In this document: piece by piece, positions 37,901 through 45,022 of the stretch
Position numbering within the stretch: position 1 is the stretch's first letter
Layout: each line of letters starts with the position of its first letter
Assembly (NCBI GenBank): GCA_016719945.1
Contig: JADJYE010000006.1
Location: 457,001-521,000 of the forward strand
Direction of reading: 5' to 3'
From: Polyangiaceae bacterium
GTDB taxonomy: Bacteria; Myxococcota_A; Polyangia; Polyangiales; Polyangiaceae
DNA length: 64,000 bases
Translations under genes and position numbers: made by a program
The notes under the pieces: model-generated
What the model saw: only the letters and a program-made list of their open reading frames with translations
Told to the model about the DNA's origin: nothing
Databases searched by the model: none

Positions 37901-39098
37901 GCGCCTCGTACTCCTTGATCGCCTCCTCGAGCTCTCCGGCGGTCTGCAGCAGGTGGACGATCTGCACGCGCGTGTCGATGTGCGTCCCGTCGATCGAGAG
38001 CGCCTTCCTGTACGTCGTGAGCGCCTTGTCGACGTTGCCGGTCTCCTCGTACAGCTTGCCGAGGGTGTACGTGCGATGGAAGTCGGACGCGTTCTCCTTC
38101 TCGAGGATGGCGATCAGCTCCGGCAGCTTCCCCTCTGCGCGGAACGCCTCCGTCATGATGCTCAGGATCTCGGCGCGGATGCCGCTCTGGCTGCCCGCGG
38201 CGGAGAGGGCCTTCTTCAAGGTCTCCACCGCCTCGGACATCTTCTTCTGCTTCGCCTGCGCGCCGCCGAGGTCGCGCAGCGCCGGGGCCATGGCGCGGTT
38301 GTCGCCGGCAGCCGCCTTCACCAGCTCCTTGAACTCGGCCTCTGCGCCCTCGTACAGCCCGCGGGACATCATTTCGCGACCGAGCTCGGCCTTCACGAAC
38401 AACGAGCCCTGCGCCTTCTTGACGAGGTTCGTGTGGTGGGCCCGGGCCGCCTCCACGTCCTTCAGGTCGAGGCACACCTGCATCAGCGTGCGCGTCGTCT
38501 GCTCGATGTCGGCCGACTCCTTGAGCAGCGGCAGGGCCTTCTCGTAGGCCGCGCGCGCGGCCTTCTTGTCGCCCCGATCCGACTGGAGCTGCGCCAGCGC
38601 CAGGAGCGGCGCGCTCTCCTTCGGCTTGTCGGCGCTCGCTGCCTCGTACGTCTTGATCGCGTCCTCGTAGCGGCCATCCTGCTTGTAGATCCCGGCCAGC
38701 GCGACCTTCGCGGGCCACGCCTCGTCGTTCGTCTGCGCCGCGCGCTGTTCGAAATCGGCGATCAGCTTCTTGAGGTTGCCGTCGCGCTCGCGGTGCAGCT
38801 GGGCCAGCTTCTGGAGCGGGAAGTGCGCGCTGGGCTGAGACAGGACGATCTTCAGGTAGCGGGCGATCTGCACCTCGGGGCTCTTCGCCCCTTTGTCATC
38901 GTCCGCACCTTCGGGCTTCGTCGGTCCTGTGGGGCCCTTCGGTCCCGTGGGGCCCTTCGGTCCTTTGGGGCCCTTCGGGGTCTTCTTCTTCTTGCGACCC
39001 GTCGGATCGAAGTCCTGCGCCTCTGCCGACGAGATCGGGATGAGCAGGGTCGGGGCCGCGAACACCCCGAGCAAGGCCGCCAACAGGAGCTTGCGCAC
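34938..39098 (-). CDS. Large exported TPR and HEAT-repeat protein with collagen-like N-terminal repeat
   Basis: A 1386-aa protein. The GTG at 39098 gives a signal peptide (VRKLLLAALLGVFAAPTLLIP...) ending near SSAEA. A short collagen-like segment (GPKGPKGPTGPKGPTG) follows. Residues about 75-860 are TPR units (AKVALAGIYKQDGRYEDAIKTYE, AYEKALPLL, AVETLKKALSAAG and others). Residues about 900-1370 are HEAT-like armadillo repeats (PRLEALLAPKD..LPSDELAVTAAWAVATMRDP). It looks like an extracytoplasmic scaffold, possibly for envelope assembly or the gliding apparatus, but no direct evidence supports either. The stop overlaps the tsaD start, so the genes are co-translated despite different roles. 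Confidence 0.85.
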   Translation of the reverse strand: MRKLLLAALLGVFAAPTLLIPISSAEAQDFDPTGRKKKKTPKGPKGPKGPTGPKGPTGPTKPEGADDDKGAKSPEVQIARYLKIVLSQPSAHFPLQKLAQLHRERDGNLKKLIADFEQRAAQTNDEAWPAKVALAGIYKQDGRYEDAIKTYEAASADKPKESAPLLALAQLQSDRGDKKAARAAYEKALPLLKESADIEQTTRTLMQVCLDLKDVEAARAHHTNLVKKAQGSLFVKAELGREMMSRGLYEGAEAEFKELVKAAAGDNRAMAPALRDLGGAQAKQKKMSEAVETLKKALSAAGSQSGIRAEILSIMTEAFRAEGKLPELIAILEKENASDFHRTYTLGKLYEETGNVDKALTTYRKALSIDGTHIDTRVQIVHLLQTAGELEEAIKEYEALVKAAPNNPDYVFELCETLIQRGDRPKALKLLKELEGRIQEPDVLAAVADFYERVEEKEKAMTLLQRLANATGGDPTFVKDLGDRYYQAGDKKKAVDTWAKLKSLIPNKARAAYELGEVYLDHDMTEEALASLREATTLDPASVPFKKALAIALERTAPGTAFAADRFGEAVRIWEDLLKNAKTDVNLAREARTHIVNVWSVQKELPNRVAPLKQRFEADPPDLEAGRLLAEVQRKLGKLVDSEATLRSIVTKDPGDEASLLALERVLVQQQNLTGAIDVLQKLADRNDKAARQYYQRMAQYAAELYRDDDAIKYAAKAVELSPEDASGHQKLGDMYRKRQDFEKAIAEYRQAITRNDRLYPVYFDLAELLLGTGETQEADRLFRRVLRSSLDEELVARAARMSMQINLGKNDLESLERELLPVAVGNPNKPIYRRLLVELYGAMTLPLIQKVRHGEDPAAATAARQQLAAIGSRGLKPLLDALADDRDSQQRVAIEVLAYVANKSAGPTLFNFATGQADKDLRTRAMVAVGALRDPEMLPKLEALLAPKDQDVSLLPSDELAVTAAWAVATMRDPKSEALLSKLLMASSPDVRAIAAVGLGLMKNKKHAGVLVKQARAVESGPTARAAAILALGHLVTAAGLPADKDLNELVASNIDANDLMLRRAALVVSARLAAGPTAKGSAKPDSTAAKQALADGILSADPALRQDAIAAAAALVEGSFGEQAEPLPVPDGKLQARSVLAGLLPAQPSDAARTNVLVILAPQLAKAAMTAVSTSPEKAAAIADALCDGAVLSPFAAAAAKVAPEHRAKAEAATKTILAAASPGFAQLVKHPDAATRAKAAQVLAVSGSKEAAAALSKALEDGDDETKRAVLTAVGDSKTIGLEEGIAKLAKSDPSWAVRVRAAETLGKVGGGARKDEVVTVLSAVAKSDSYALVRETALRALHAVDPAAARPIAADLAKNDAEARVKETAQQLLTGTQAAATP
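38923..38976 (-). repeat. 18-bp tandem repeat x3 encoding collagen-like GPKGPx
   Basis: Three near-identical 18-bp units at 38923-38940, 38941-38958 and 38959-38976 differ at only a few bases. On the minus strand each reads Gly-Pro-Lys/Thr-Gly-Pro-Thr/Lys, a collagen-type Gly-X-Y unit. Confidence 0.8.
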
Positions 39099-39151
39099 CC
39101 CCCGAGCGTAGCGTCCCCGCGCGAGGCGAGCCAGGGAGCAGGCGCCCCTTC

Positions 39152-40600
39152 TCAGCGCAGGACGAGGGCCGCGACCATCGCGAAGCTCAACACGACCAGC
39201 GCACAAATCACGGCGATCAGGGCGCGCTGGCTCCCGAAGCGGGCGCGCGGCCGCTCGGCCTGCGCGAGGCCGGTGTCAGCGCTGCCCCCGCCGGAATCTC
39301 CGGCACCCTCCCGAGCGTTGTGCTCCTCGGAGGCGTCCATCTCCTTGTTCAGGGCGTCCGCGAAGCGAGCCAGGCGCCGCCGCTCTCTCCGCCCCGTCCA
39401 CAAGAGCAGCGCGAGCTCGAGGGCCGCGACGGCCGAGAGCCCCGCCACCGTGAGGGTCCGCACCCGAGAGACCCTGCGACGCTCGGCTTCCACGCGAGCG
39501 CGCGTCCCGTCGAGCGCGAGCCCGAGCACCGGCGCCGCCGCCGTGCCCACGCGACCGGGAGCAGGCCAGGCGATCGTCGAGCGACCCTTCTCGGTCGCCT
39601 CCGCCGACGCGACGATCGCGATCGTCCCGGCGGGCGGCGCCCCTTGGGCGAGGCCCCGGAAGTACCCTCGCTCGTCCTCGACCAGCGCGACCGAAGCCCC
39701 GCCGAGGCGACCGTCGGGACTGTAATAGGAGAGGAAGGCGCGCTCCCGCGGCGAGGGACTGAGCACCGACACGCGGCCGTCCTCGAGGTCTGGCGCGATG
39801 TACATCCCGCTCATCTCGACGCTGAGCGACGCCGACGCCTCGGTCTCGAAGCCGTCGCCGCGGATCTCGAGCGAAAGCATGATCGGCTGCGCGAGCGGAG
39901 TGAGCGTCAGCGCCGCTCGACCCGCGGGGCCTGTCGTGATCGTCGTCTGCGCGAGGTCCGCCGAGATCGCCGAGAGCTCCAGCTTCGCCTCGACCGGGCG
40001 CCCCCCACGCTCGAGCGACACGTTCACGCGCTCCGCGAAGGGCGGGACCAACGCGCCTCGCTCGCTCTCCACGCGCACGGTCACGTCCTCGGCGAGGGTC
40101 TTCGCGACGGCGGGACGCTCCGCGACCGAGACCTGTCCTGGCTCGCTCGCCAGGGGGCCTTCGGCGATCACCTCGCCGTCCATCACGATTCGGATCGGCG
40201 TGCCTCGAGCCACCGGCGGCTCGAACGTCAGCTCGAGGGCGCCCCCTGGGTCGGTCTCGCCCGACGTCCGCGGGCTCGACTCCCCAGAGACGAAGACCTG
40301 CACCCGCGCGCCCCCGAGCGGCGCCTCCTGTCCCTCGGCGCGCCGCGCCGCGAACATCCGCGCCGAGCTCACGTCGGAGCCCGCCGCGTAGATCCGCGCG
40401 AGGTCGACCGGCCGCGCTTGGCCGGGCCCCAGGAGCACCGCCGCCACCACGACGGCCGCGACGATGGGGAGCCCGTAGACCAGTCGCTGTCGCAGCACTC
40501 GCTGAGCATATAGCGCGTCGACAGGGGCGCGCCCGCGTGCTGGCCGCGATCTTCTCTTTGCGAAACGCGGCCTGCTCCGATACCAAAGCTCTCGAGACAT
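39152..40600 (-). CDS. Membrane protein of unknown function with large extracytoplasmic region
   Basis: About 482 aa from the ATG at 40600, or 448 aa if GTG 40498 is used; neither has a convincing ribosome site. Residues about 48-70 form a membrane helix (LVYGLPIVAAVVVAAVLLGP). A long beta-rich region follows (Ig- or CARDB-like strands such as GARVQVFVSGESSPRT and TLTPLAQPIMLSLEIRGDG), then a second helix (VRTLTVAGLSAVAALELALLLW), a charged cytoplasmic stretch and a C-terminal helix (ALIAVICALVVLSFAMVAALVL). No family is recognised. Its ATG and that of the next gene share the bases CATG at 40598-40601. It is followed by the TPR/HEAT gene with 53 bp. Confidence 0.7.
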   Translation of the reverse strand: MSRELWYRSRPRFAKRRSRPARGRAPVDALYAQRVLRQRLVYGLPIVAAVVVAAVLLGPGQARPVDLARIYAAGSDVSSARMFAARRAEGQEAPLGGARVQVFVSGESSPRTSGETDPGGALELTFEPPVARGTPIRIVMDGEVIAEGPLASEPGQVSVAERPAVAKTLAEDVTVRVESERGALVPPFAERVNVSLERGGRPVEAKLELSAISADLAQTTITTGPAGRAALTLTPLAQPIMLSLEIRGDGFETEASASLSVEMSGMYIAPDLEDGRVSVLSPSPRERAFLSYYSPDGRLGGASVALVEDERGYFRGLAQGAPPAGTIAIVASAEATEKGRSTIAWPAPGRVGTAAAPVLGLALDGTRARVEAERRRVSRVRTLTVAGLSAVAALELALLLWTGRRERRRLARFADALNKEMDASEEHNAREGAGDSGGGSADTGLAQAERPRARFGSQRALIAVICALVVLSFAMVAALVLR

Positions 40601-41318
40601 GGCGTCATCGACCTCGAAGGCCAAGGGGAAAGCCAAGGTCAAGGCCCCCTCCGGGGAGCCCAAGTGGCTTCGAGATCCGAACGCGCTTCGCTCCGAGATC
40701 AGGTACGCCCCATCGTCGAACGCCCCCGCGCTCCTCGGCGTGCTCACCTCGAGCGTCGGCGCCGTGCTCGCGGGCGCGGGCTTCTATTCGCAGGTGCTGC
40801 GGGCACAAGGACCGCACGCCTACGGGCTCACCCTGCTCATCGGTGGCCTCGCTGCGTTCGTGTTCGGGCTGCTCGTCAGCTCACGCGCGGCGCCGAACGT
40901 GCGCGTGGGCGACGCTGGCGTCGCGGTCGAGGCCTCCAAGGGGCTCGAGCGCCTGGGTTGGTACGAGATCGAGTCGGTCGAGCTGAGCGAACGCGGGCTC
41001 CGGTTCAGGGGTCGTGCGAGGGACCTCGAGATCCCGAAGGGCCCTCACCCCGCGGCGTTCGCACGCGCTGTCATCGAGGTCTCCGGGCGGCTGCCGGCGC
41101 GCGCGCCCAAAGGCGCGGCCGATGTGAAGCCGCCCCCGCAGAACGCGGGCGAGCAGCGCGCGCTGCCCCCTCCTCAGCTCGCCGGCCTCCGATGCCGCGC
41201 GTCCGACAAGCTGATCGCCTTCGAGCACGACGCGCGGCTCTGCGGTCGGTGCGGCGAGACGTACCACAAGGAGGGCGTCCCCGAGCGGTGCCTCAGCTGC
41301 GAGGCGCGGCTCAGATGA
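40599..41318 (+). CDS. Membrane protein with PH-like domain and C-terminal zinc-ribbon/RING-like motif
   Basis: A 239-aa protein. Residues 1-45 are Lys-rich. Two membrane helices follow (ALLGVLTSSVGAVLAGAGFY and YGLTLLIGGLAAFVFGLLVS), then a beta domain (NVRVGDAGVAVEASKGLERLGWYEIESVELS) with a bacterial PH-like look. The C-terminus has CGRCGETYHKEGVPERCLSC, giving the order C-x2-C...H...C-x2-C of a RING-like or treble-clef zinc module, similar to the prokaryotic RING families. A ligase role is not implied. The start at 40599 shares bases with the divergent gene. It converges with the HD gene (51 bp between stops). Confidence 0.7.
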   Translation: MASSTSKAKGKAKVKAPSGEPKWLRDPNALRSEIRYAPSSNAPALLGVLTSSVGAVLAGAGFYSQVLRAQGPHAYGLTLLIGGLAAFVFGLLVSSRAAPNVRVGDAGVAVEASKGLERLGWYEIESVELSERGLRFRGRARDLEIPKGPHPAAFARAVIEVSGRLPARAPKGAADVKPPPQNAGEQRALPPPQLAGLRCRASDKLIAFEHDARLCGRCGETYHKEGVPERCLSCEARLR

Positions 41319-41328
41319 GCTGAGCCCA

Positions 41329-41358
41329 GCGTCGCGACGCGGCCCAGCGCCGCGACGC
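41329..41358. terminator. Possible terminator hairpin between convergent genes
   Basis: GCGTCGCGACGC (41329-41340) is a perfect 12-bp palindrome. GCGTCGCG (41329-41336) can also pair with CGCGACGC (41351-41358) as an 8-bp stem. No T-tract follows. Confidence 0.4.
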
Positions 41359-41369
41359 CGCGCGACCTC

Positions 41370-42326
41370 TCAAGGCAGCCCGAACGCCGCCTTGTTCGCG
41401 CGCAGGTGCTCGACGTAGAAGTCGGCGTCTTGGTGCCCGGGCAGCTCGCCGGTCTCGACCGCGACCTCGAGCCTGCGCTTGATCTCCCCGATCAACCGCG
41501 AGGGCGGCAGCGCGAACGCCTTCATGATCACGTCGCCGACTCCGCTCGGGAGCGGGGGGACGACCGCGTCCTCGTCTTGGACCTTTCGAACGCGCTCGGC
41601 GAGCTCGCTGATCTGACGCAGGCCGCGCTTCTTCTTCTCGGGGCGCTTGGTCGTGATGTCGGCGCGCGACAGGCACAGCACGCTGTCGAGCTCGTCACCC
41701 ATCTCCTTCGCGAAGCGACGGACCGCGCTGTCCGTCCACGACGGGTCGTACTGGCTCGCCCGCAGGTGGTGCAGGATCAAGAACCGCACCGCCGACTTGA
41801 GCGCCTCCTCCTTCGAGAAGATCGGCAAGCGCCGGTTGAGCTTGTCGAACATCCGGGCGCCCTTCTCGGCGTGCCCGAAGAAATGCACCTCGCCGTCGGG
41901 CGAGATGGTCCGCGTCTTCACCTTGCCGATATCGTGGAGCAGCGCCGCCCAGCGGATCTCGATGCGGGGCACGGCCTGGCGTACGACCTGCTTGGTGTGC
42001 TTCCACACGTCCTTGTGCCGCCACTCGCCGTCACCGAACCCGACCATGGCCTCGACCTCGGGCAGCAGCGCCACGAGCGCGCCGCTCTCGAGCAGCGCGT
42101 CGAGCCCTGCCTCGGCGTCGGTCGACATCAGCACCTCGTCGAGCCGCGCGCGGAGGTCGGGGCCGAAGCGCGCCGCTGCCAGCTCGAAGTCCGCCGGGGT
42201 CGCGACGACGATCGACGAGGGCCTTCCGGTCGCGCGCTCCGCGGCCACGGTCAGAGCGTCCATGGCGCGCGTAACGTCGCCCACCACCACACCTTCGTCG
42301 CGCACGACCGCTTCCTCACGATGCAT
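41370..42326 (-). CDS. HD-domain phosphohydrolase-like protein (CCA-adding enzyme C-terminal type)
   Basis: A 318-aa protein with ATG at 42326. It resembles the C-terminal half of tRNA nucleotidyltransferases that carry an HD domain: LLPEVEAMVGFGDGEWRHKDVWKHTKQVV and ALLHDIGKVKTR, with His131/Asp132 the metal-binding HD, plus HAEKGARMFDKLNRRL and RFLILHHLRASQYDPSW. The N-terminal polymerase head is absent. A class-II CCA head would carry the GG motif and DxD; neither is visible. It is likely a metal-dependent phosphohydrolase, but the substrate is not known. The N-terminal 45 residues are unlike the family. Confidence 0.8.
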   Translation of the reverse strand: MHREEAVVRDEGVVVGDVTRAMDALTVAAERATGRPSSIVVATPADFELAAARFGPDLRARLDEVLMSTDAEAGLDALLESGALVALLPEVEAMVGFGDGEWRHKDVWKHTKQVVRQAVPRIEIRWAALLHDIGKVKTRTISPDGEVHFFGHAEKGARMFDKLNRRLPIFSKEEALKSAVRFLILHHLRASQYDPSWTDSAVRRFAKEMGDELDSVLCLSRADITTKRPEKKKRGLRQISELAERVRKVQDEDAVVPPLPSGVGDVIMKAFALPPSRLIGEIKRRLEVAVETGELPGHQDADFYVEHLRANKAAFGLP

Positions 42327-42497
42327 ATCGAACCAGCACCCGACGTCCGGACGCTCCGGCGGCTGACGTCGATCGGCGAGGACCCTTACCGGAAGCCTCG
42401 CCAAGTTCCCAGCTCAATCGGGGTTGCTCTCTCGCCAGCTCGGCCTCCACCCGTGGGGCTTGCCCCGCGGGCGCTGCCGTCAGCCTCGCACGTCAGG

Positions 42498-43376
42498 TCA
42501 CACTCGAGCGCGCAGCAGCCGGTGAATATGAGCGCGCTCCCAAGCGAGCGCGCGCTCGTAGTCGCGGAACACCCGCTCGCGATCCATGAAATGCGCCGGG
42601 TGCAGGAGGCGGCGCTTGCCGTCCATGAGGGGCGGAATCACGTGGTGCAGCATCTCGTGGTAGAGGATGTACGTGACGAAGTACCTGGGCACCCAGGGGC
42701 GATCGAGCACGGGGTGGATGCGGATGAGCCGCTCCACGGCCGAGTAGCTCCCGAGCTTCACGGTCCGAGGCGTGACCAGCAGCTTGCCGCGCTCGTCAAC
42801 CACGCGGCGGCCGACGCGTCCCCAGGTGACCAGCGCATCGACGGTCCCGCCGAAGTACTTGTCGTTCAACCCGGAGAAGATCGAGAGCAGGTCGTGGTGC
42901 TGGCCCTGCGTGGAGAGCGGTCGCAGCGGCGGTCGCGCGGCGCGGATCCGGTTGCTGTTGGTCTCGATGTAGCGGCCGACCAGCAGAGACGCCGCCCGGT
43001 CGCCCTTCGCGATGTACCGCACCAACGCGTCCTGCACGGCGTGGGGTGCGTCCAAGAACATGTGATGCAGGCGCGCGCGCAGGATGCCGTCGCGCTCGCC
43101 GAACGCGATCATGCTGCGGCAGTTGTCAGTCACGCCGAGCATCACGGGCCGCATCGCCGCGACGCTCAGCCTCCGCTCGAGCAGCTGCCGCGCCCCTTCG
43201 TGGACGAAGATCTGCGGTCGCCCCGCAGGGAACGGGATCTCGACCTGCAGATGCCGAGGGTCGGGGACGCGCACTGCGGCGGGCGCGACGCGAGGGGCGA
43301 GCGGCCGAACGCGCGAGTGCGTCCGGGCGTCCCGGCCGACCGGCTTCTGCGCGAAGGGAAAGACGATCAGCCCCAT
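42498..43376 (-). CDS. SprT-like zinc metallopeptidase-fold protein
   Basis: A 292-aa protein. The ATG at 43376 has AAGGAAGG 5 nt upstream and is preferred over a longer form. The motif HEMLHH (His240, Glu241, His244) with a later HPAHF (third ligand candidate) fits SprT/WLM-type zinc proteins. Upstream of it are LNDKYFGGTVDALVTWGR and strands KLLVTPRTVKLGSYS, the usual SprT-like beginning. Some family members act in repair of protein-DNA crosslinks. It lies beside recA on the same strand, about 320 bp away, which is compatible with but does not prove a repair role. Residues 1-110 have no recognised domain. Confidence 0.8.
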   Translation of the reverse strand: MGLIVFPFAQKPVGRDARTHSRVRPLAPRVAPAAVRVPDPRHLQVEIPFPAGRPQIFVHEGARQLLERRLSVAAMRPVMLGVTDNCRSMIAFGERDGILRARLHHMFLDAPHAVQDALVRYIAKGDRAASLLVGRYIETNSNRIRAARPPLRPLSTQGQHHDLLSIFSGLNDKYFGGTVDALVTWGRVGRRVVDERGKLLVTPRTVKLGSYSAVERLIRIHPVLDRPWVPRYFVTYILYHEMLHHVIPPLMDGKRRLLHPAHFMDRERVFRDYERALAWERAHIHRLLRARV

Positions 43377-43694
43377 TTCGACCTTCCTTGGGGGTATTCC
43401 GCGCCCCCCCACTTGTCAAGAAACGCCCAGAAAGTGCTCAAAAAGGCACTGTTTCGATGGCGCCCCTGCGTGAGACTGACCATCCGGCCAGATGGCCAAT
43501 CCGTGGACAAAATGGGGAAACAGCCCCGACCGCCGCGAAGGCCGGTCAGGGTCGCGTCCGACCAGGCGGTCCACCCGTTCGGGGCCCCCCCCGACCTGGC
43601 TACCCCCTCAGCCCGACCTGGCTCCCCACCCAGCTCGCCTTGGGCAGCAGAGCCTCGTCAGGCCAGCTGCTTGGCAGCAGAGCCGCAGCTCGGG
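43377..43694. other. Intergenic region between recA and the SprT-like gene
   Basis: About 318 bp with no gene found. The right part holds two copies of CCCGACCTGGCT (around 43589 and 43611) and two similar GGCAGCAGAGCC segments (around 43643 and 43672). The left part, closest to the SprT-like start, holds the candidate promoter listed separately, and AGTGC (43433-43437) facing GCACT (43446-43450). Confidence 0.5.
43394..43419 (-). promoter_or_regulatory. Candidate promoter of the SprT-like gene
   Basis: On the minus strand TTGACA (43419-43414) is followed, after 14 nt, by GAATAC (43399-43394). The -35 is perfect, but the spacing is short and the -10 is poor. It ends 17 bp before the ATG. Confidence 0.3.
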
Positions 43695-44870
43695 TCAGTT
43701 CGTCTTGGTGGGCGCGGCGGGCGCCCGCTTCGAATCTTGGACCTTCGCGTCCACCGCAGGCTTGTCCGCCGTCGCGCGGTCGCCCCGTACCCCGCCGCTT
43801 CCGTTTGCCCCAGCGACGGGAGACGCGTCGGACGAGACCAATCGCTTCACCCCGTGCTTGTCGAGCACGAGCGCCTCGAGCTTCGCCATCGTCTGCGGGT
43901 TCTGCTCGAGGAAGGTGCGGGCGTTCTCTCGGCCCTGCCCGATGCGCTCGCCTTGGAACGAGTACCACGCGCCGCTCTTCTCGAGGATGCCAGCCTCGAC
44001 GGCAAGATCGATGATGTCGCCGCTTCGGCTGATGCCTTGACCGTAGAGGATGTCGAACTCCACCTCGCGGAAGGGCGGGGCGAGCTTGTTCTTCACCACC
44101 TTGACCCGCGTGCGGTTGCCCACGACGGCCGGCTCCTTGCCGCCGGTGGCGGCCTCCTTGATCGCGCCGACGCGGCGGATGTCGAGGCGGACCGAGGAGT
44201 AGAACTTCAGCGCGTTGCCGCCCGTGGTCGTCTCCGGGTTGCCGAACATGACGCCGATCTTCATGCGGATCTGGTTGATGAAGAGGAGCATGCACTGCGA
44301 GCGAGACACCGTGCCGGTGAGCTTGCGGAGCGCCTGGCTCATCAGCCGGGCCTGCAGACCGACGTGGCTGTCGCCCATGTCGCCCTCGATCTCCGCCTTG
44401 GGCACGAGGGCTGCCACGGAGTCGACGACGATGAGGTCGACGGCGTTCGAGCGCACGAGCATGTCCGCGATCTCGAGGGCTTGCTCGCCGTAGTCCGGCT
44501 GGGAGATCAAAAGCTCGTCGGTCTTGACTCCGAGCTTCTTCGCATAGCGCACGTCGAGCGCATGCTCGGCGTCGATGAACGCCGCGGTGCCGCCCAGTCG
44601 CTGCATGTTCGCGATCGCGTGGAGCGTCAGCGTGGTCTTGCCGCTCGACTCGGGGCCGTAGATCTCGATGATGCGACCGCGCGGGTAGCCTCCGACACCG
44701 AGGGCGATGTCGAGGCCGAGCGAGCCGGTCGGGACGGTGGCGAGGTCCTCGTGGAGAGACTCGCCCTCTTTCAGGCGCATGATCGCGCCCTTGCCGTACT
44801 CCTTCTCCACGCTCGCGATTGCGAGCTCGAGGGCTGCGGCCTTCTGCTTGGCGTTCTTCTCGTCGCTCAT
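43695..44870 (-). CDS. recA: Recombinase RecA
   Basis: A 391-aa RecA: Walker A GPESSGKT, the core LIVVDSVAALVPKAEIEG, the DNA-binding loop region MSQALRKLTGTVSRS and the L2 region GVMFGNPETTTGGNALKFY are all present. RecA forms ATP-dependent filaments on ssDNA for strand exchange and SOS induction. The start ATG at 44870 gives MSDEKNAKQKAAALELA; the GTG at 44879 just upstream is less likely. The C-terminal tail (about 345-391) is long and low-complexity. Neither recX nor lexA is next to it. A TTGACA hexamer lies 32 bp upstream (44907-44902), with no good -10. Confidence 0.97.
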   Translation of the reverse strand: MSDEKNAKQKAAALELAIASVEKEYGKGAIMRLKEGESLHEDLATVPTGSLGLDIALGVGGYPRGRIIEIYGPESSGKTTLTLHAIANMQRLGGTAAFIDAEHALDVRYAKKLGVKTDELLISQPDYGEQALEIADMLVRSNAVDLIVVDSVAALVPKAEIEGDMGDSHVGLQARLMSQALRKLTGTVSRSQCMLLFINQIRMKIGVMFGNPETTTGGNALKFYSSVRLDIRRVGAIKEAATGGKEPAVVGNRTRVKVVKNKLAPPFREVEFDILYGQGISRSGDIIDLAVEAGILEKSGAWYSFQGERIGQGRENARTFLEQNPQTMAKLEALVLDKHGVKRLVSSDASPVAGANGSGGVRGDRATADKPAVDAKVQDSKRAPAAPTKTN

Positions 44871-45022
44871 GAGGGTCACCTTACTCTTCAGATGTTCAGT
44901 GTGTCAAGGGCGGGCTGCTGTACGCGGGCTCAGGAGCTTCTTAGCTCCGATCGAGCGGCAACGAAAGGCGATCGCGCCCTCGGTCGGACGAAAAATGTCC
45001 TAACAGCTTGTCCCCAGCTTGT

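Noticed and set aside
35994..39725. A 1243-codon plus-strand frame antisense to the TPR/HEAT gene
   Set aside because: Composition artefact: Arg-, Leu- and Val-rich and without any motif, while the minus-strand gene has clear repeats and a signal peptide.
44879..44910. A recA promoter from the TTGACA at 44907-44902
   Set aside because: No acceptable -10 at normal spacing, and the transcript would start almost at the ATG. It is mentioned only in the recA entry.
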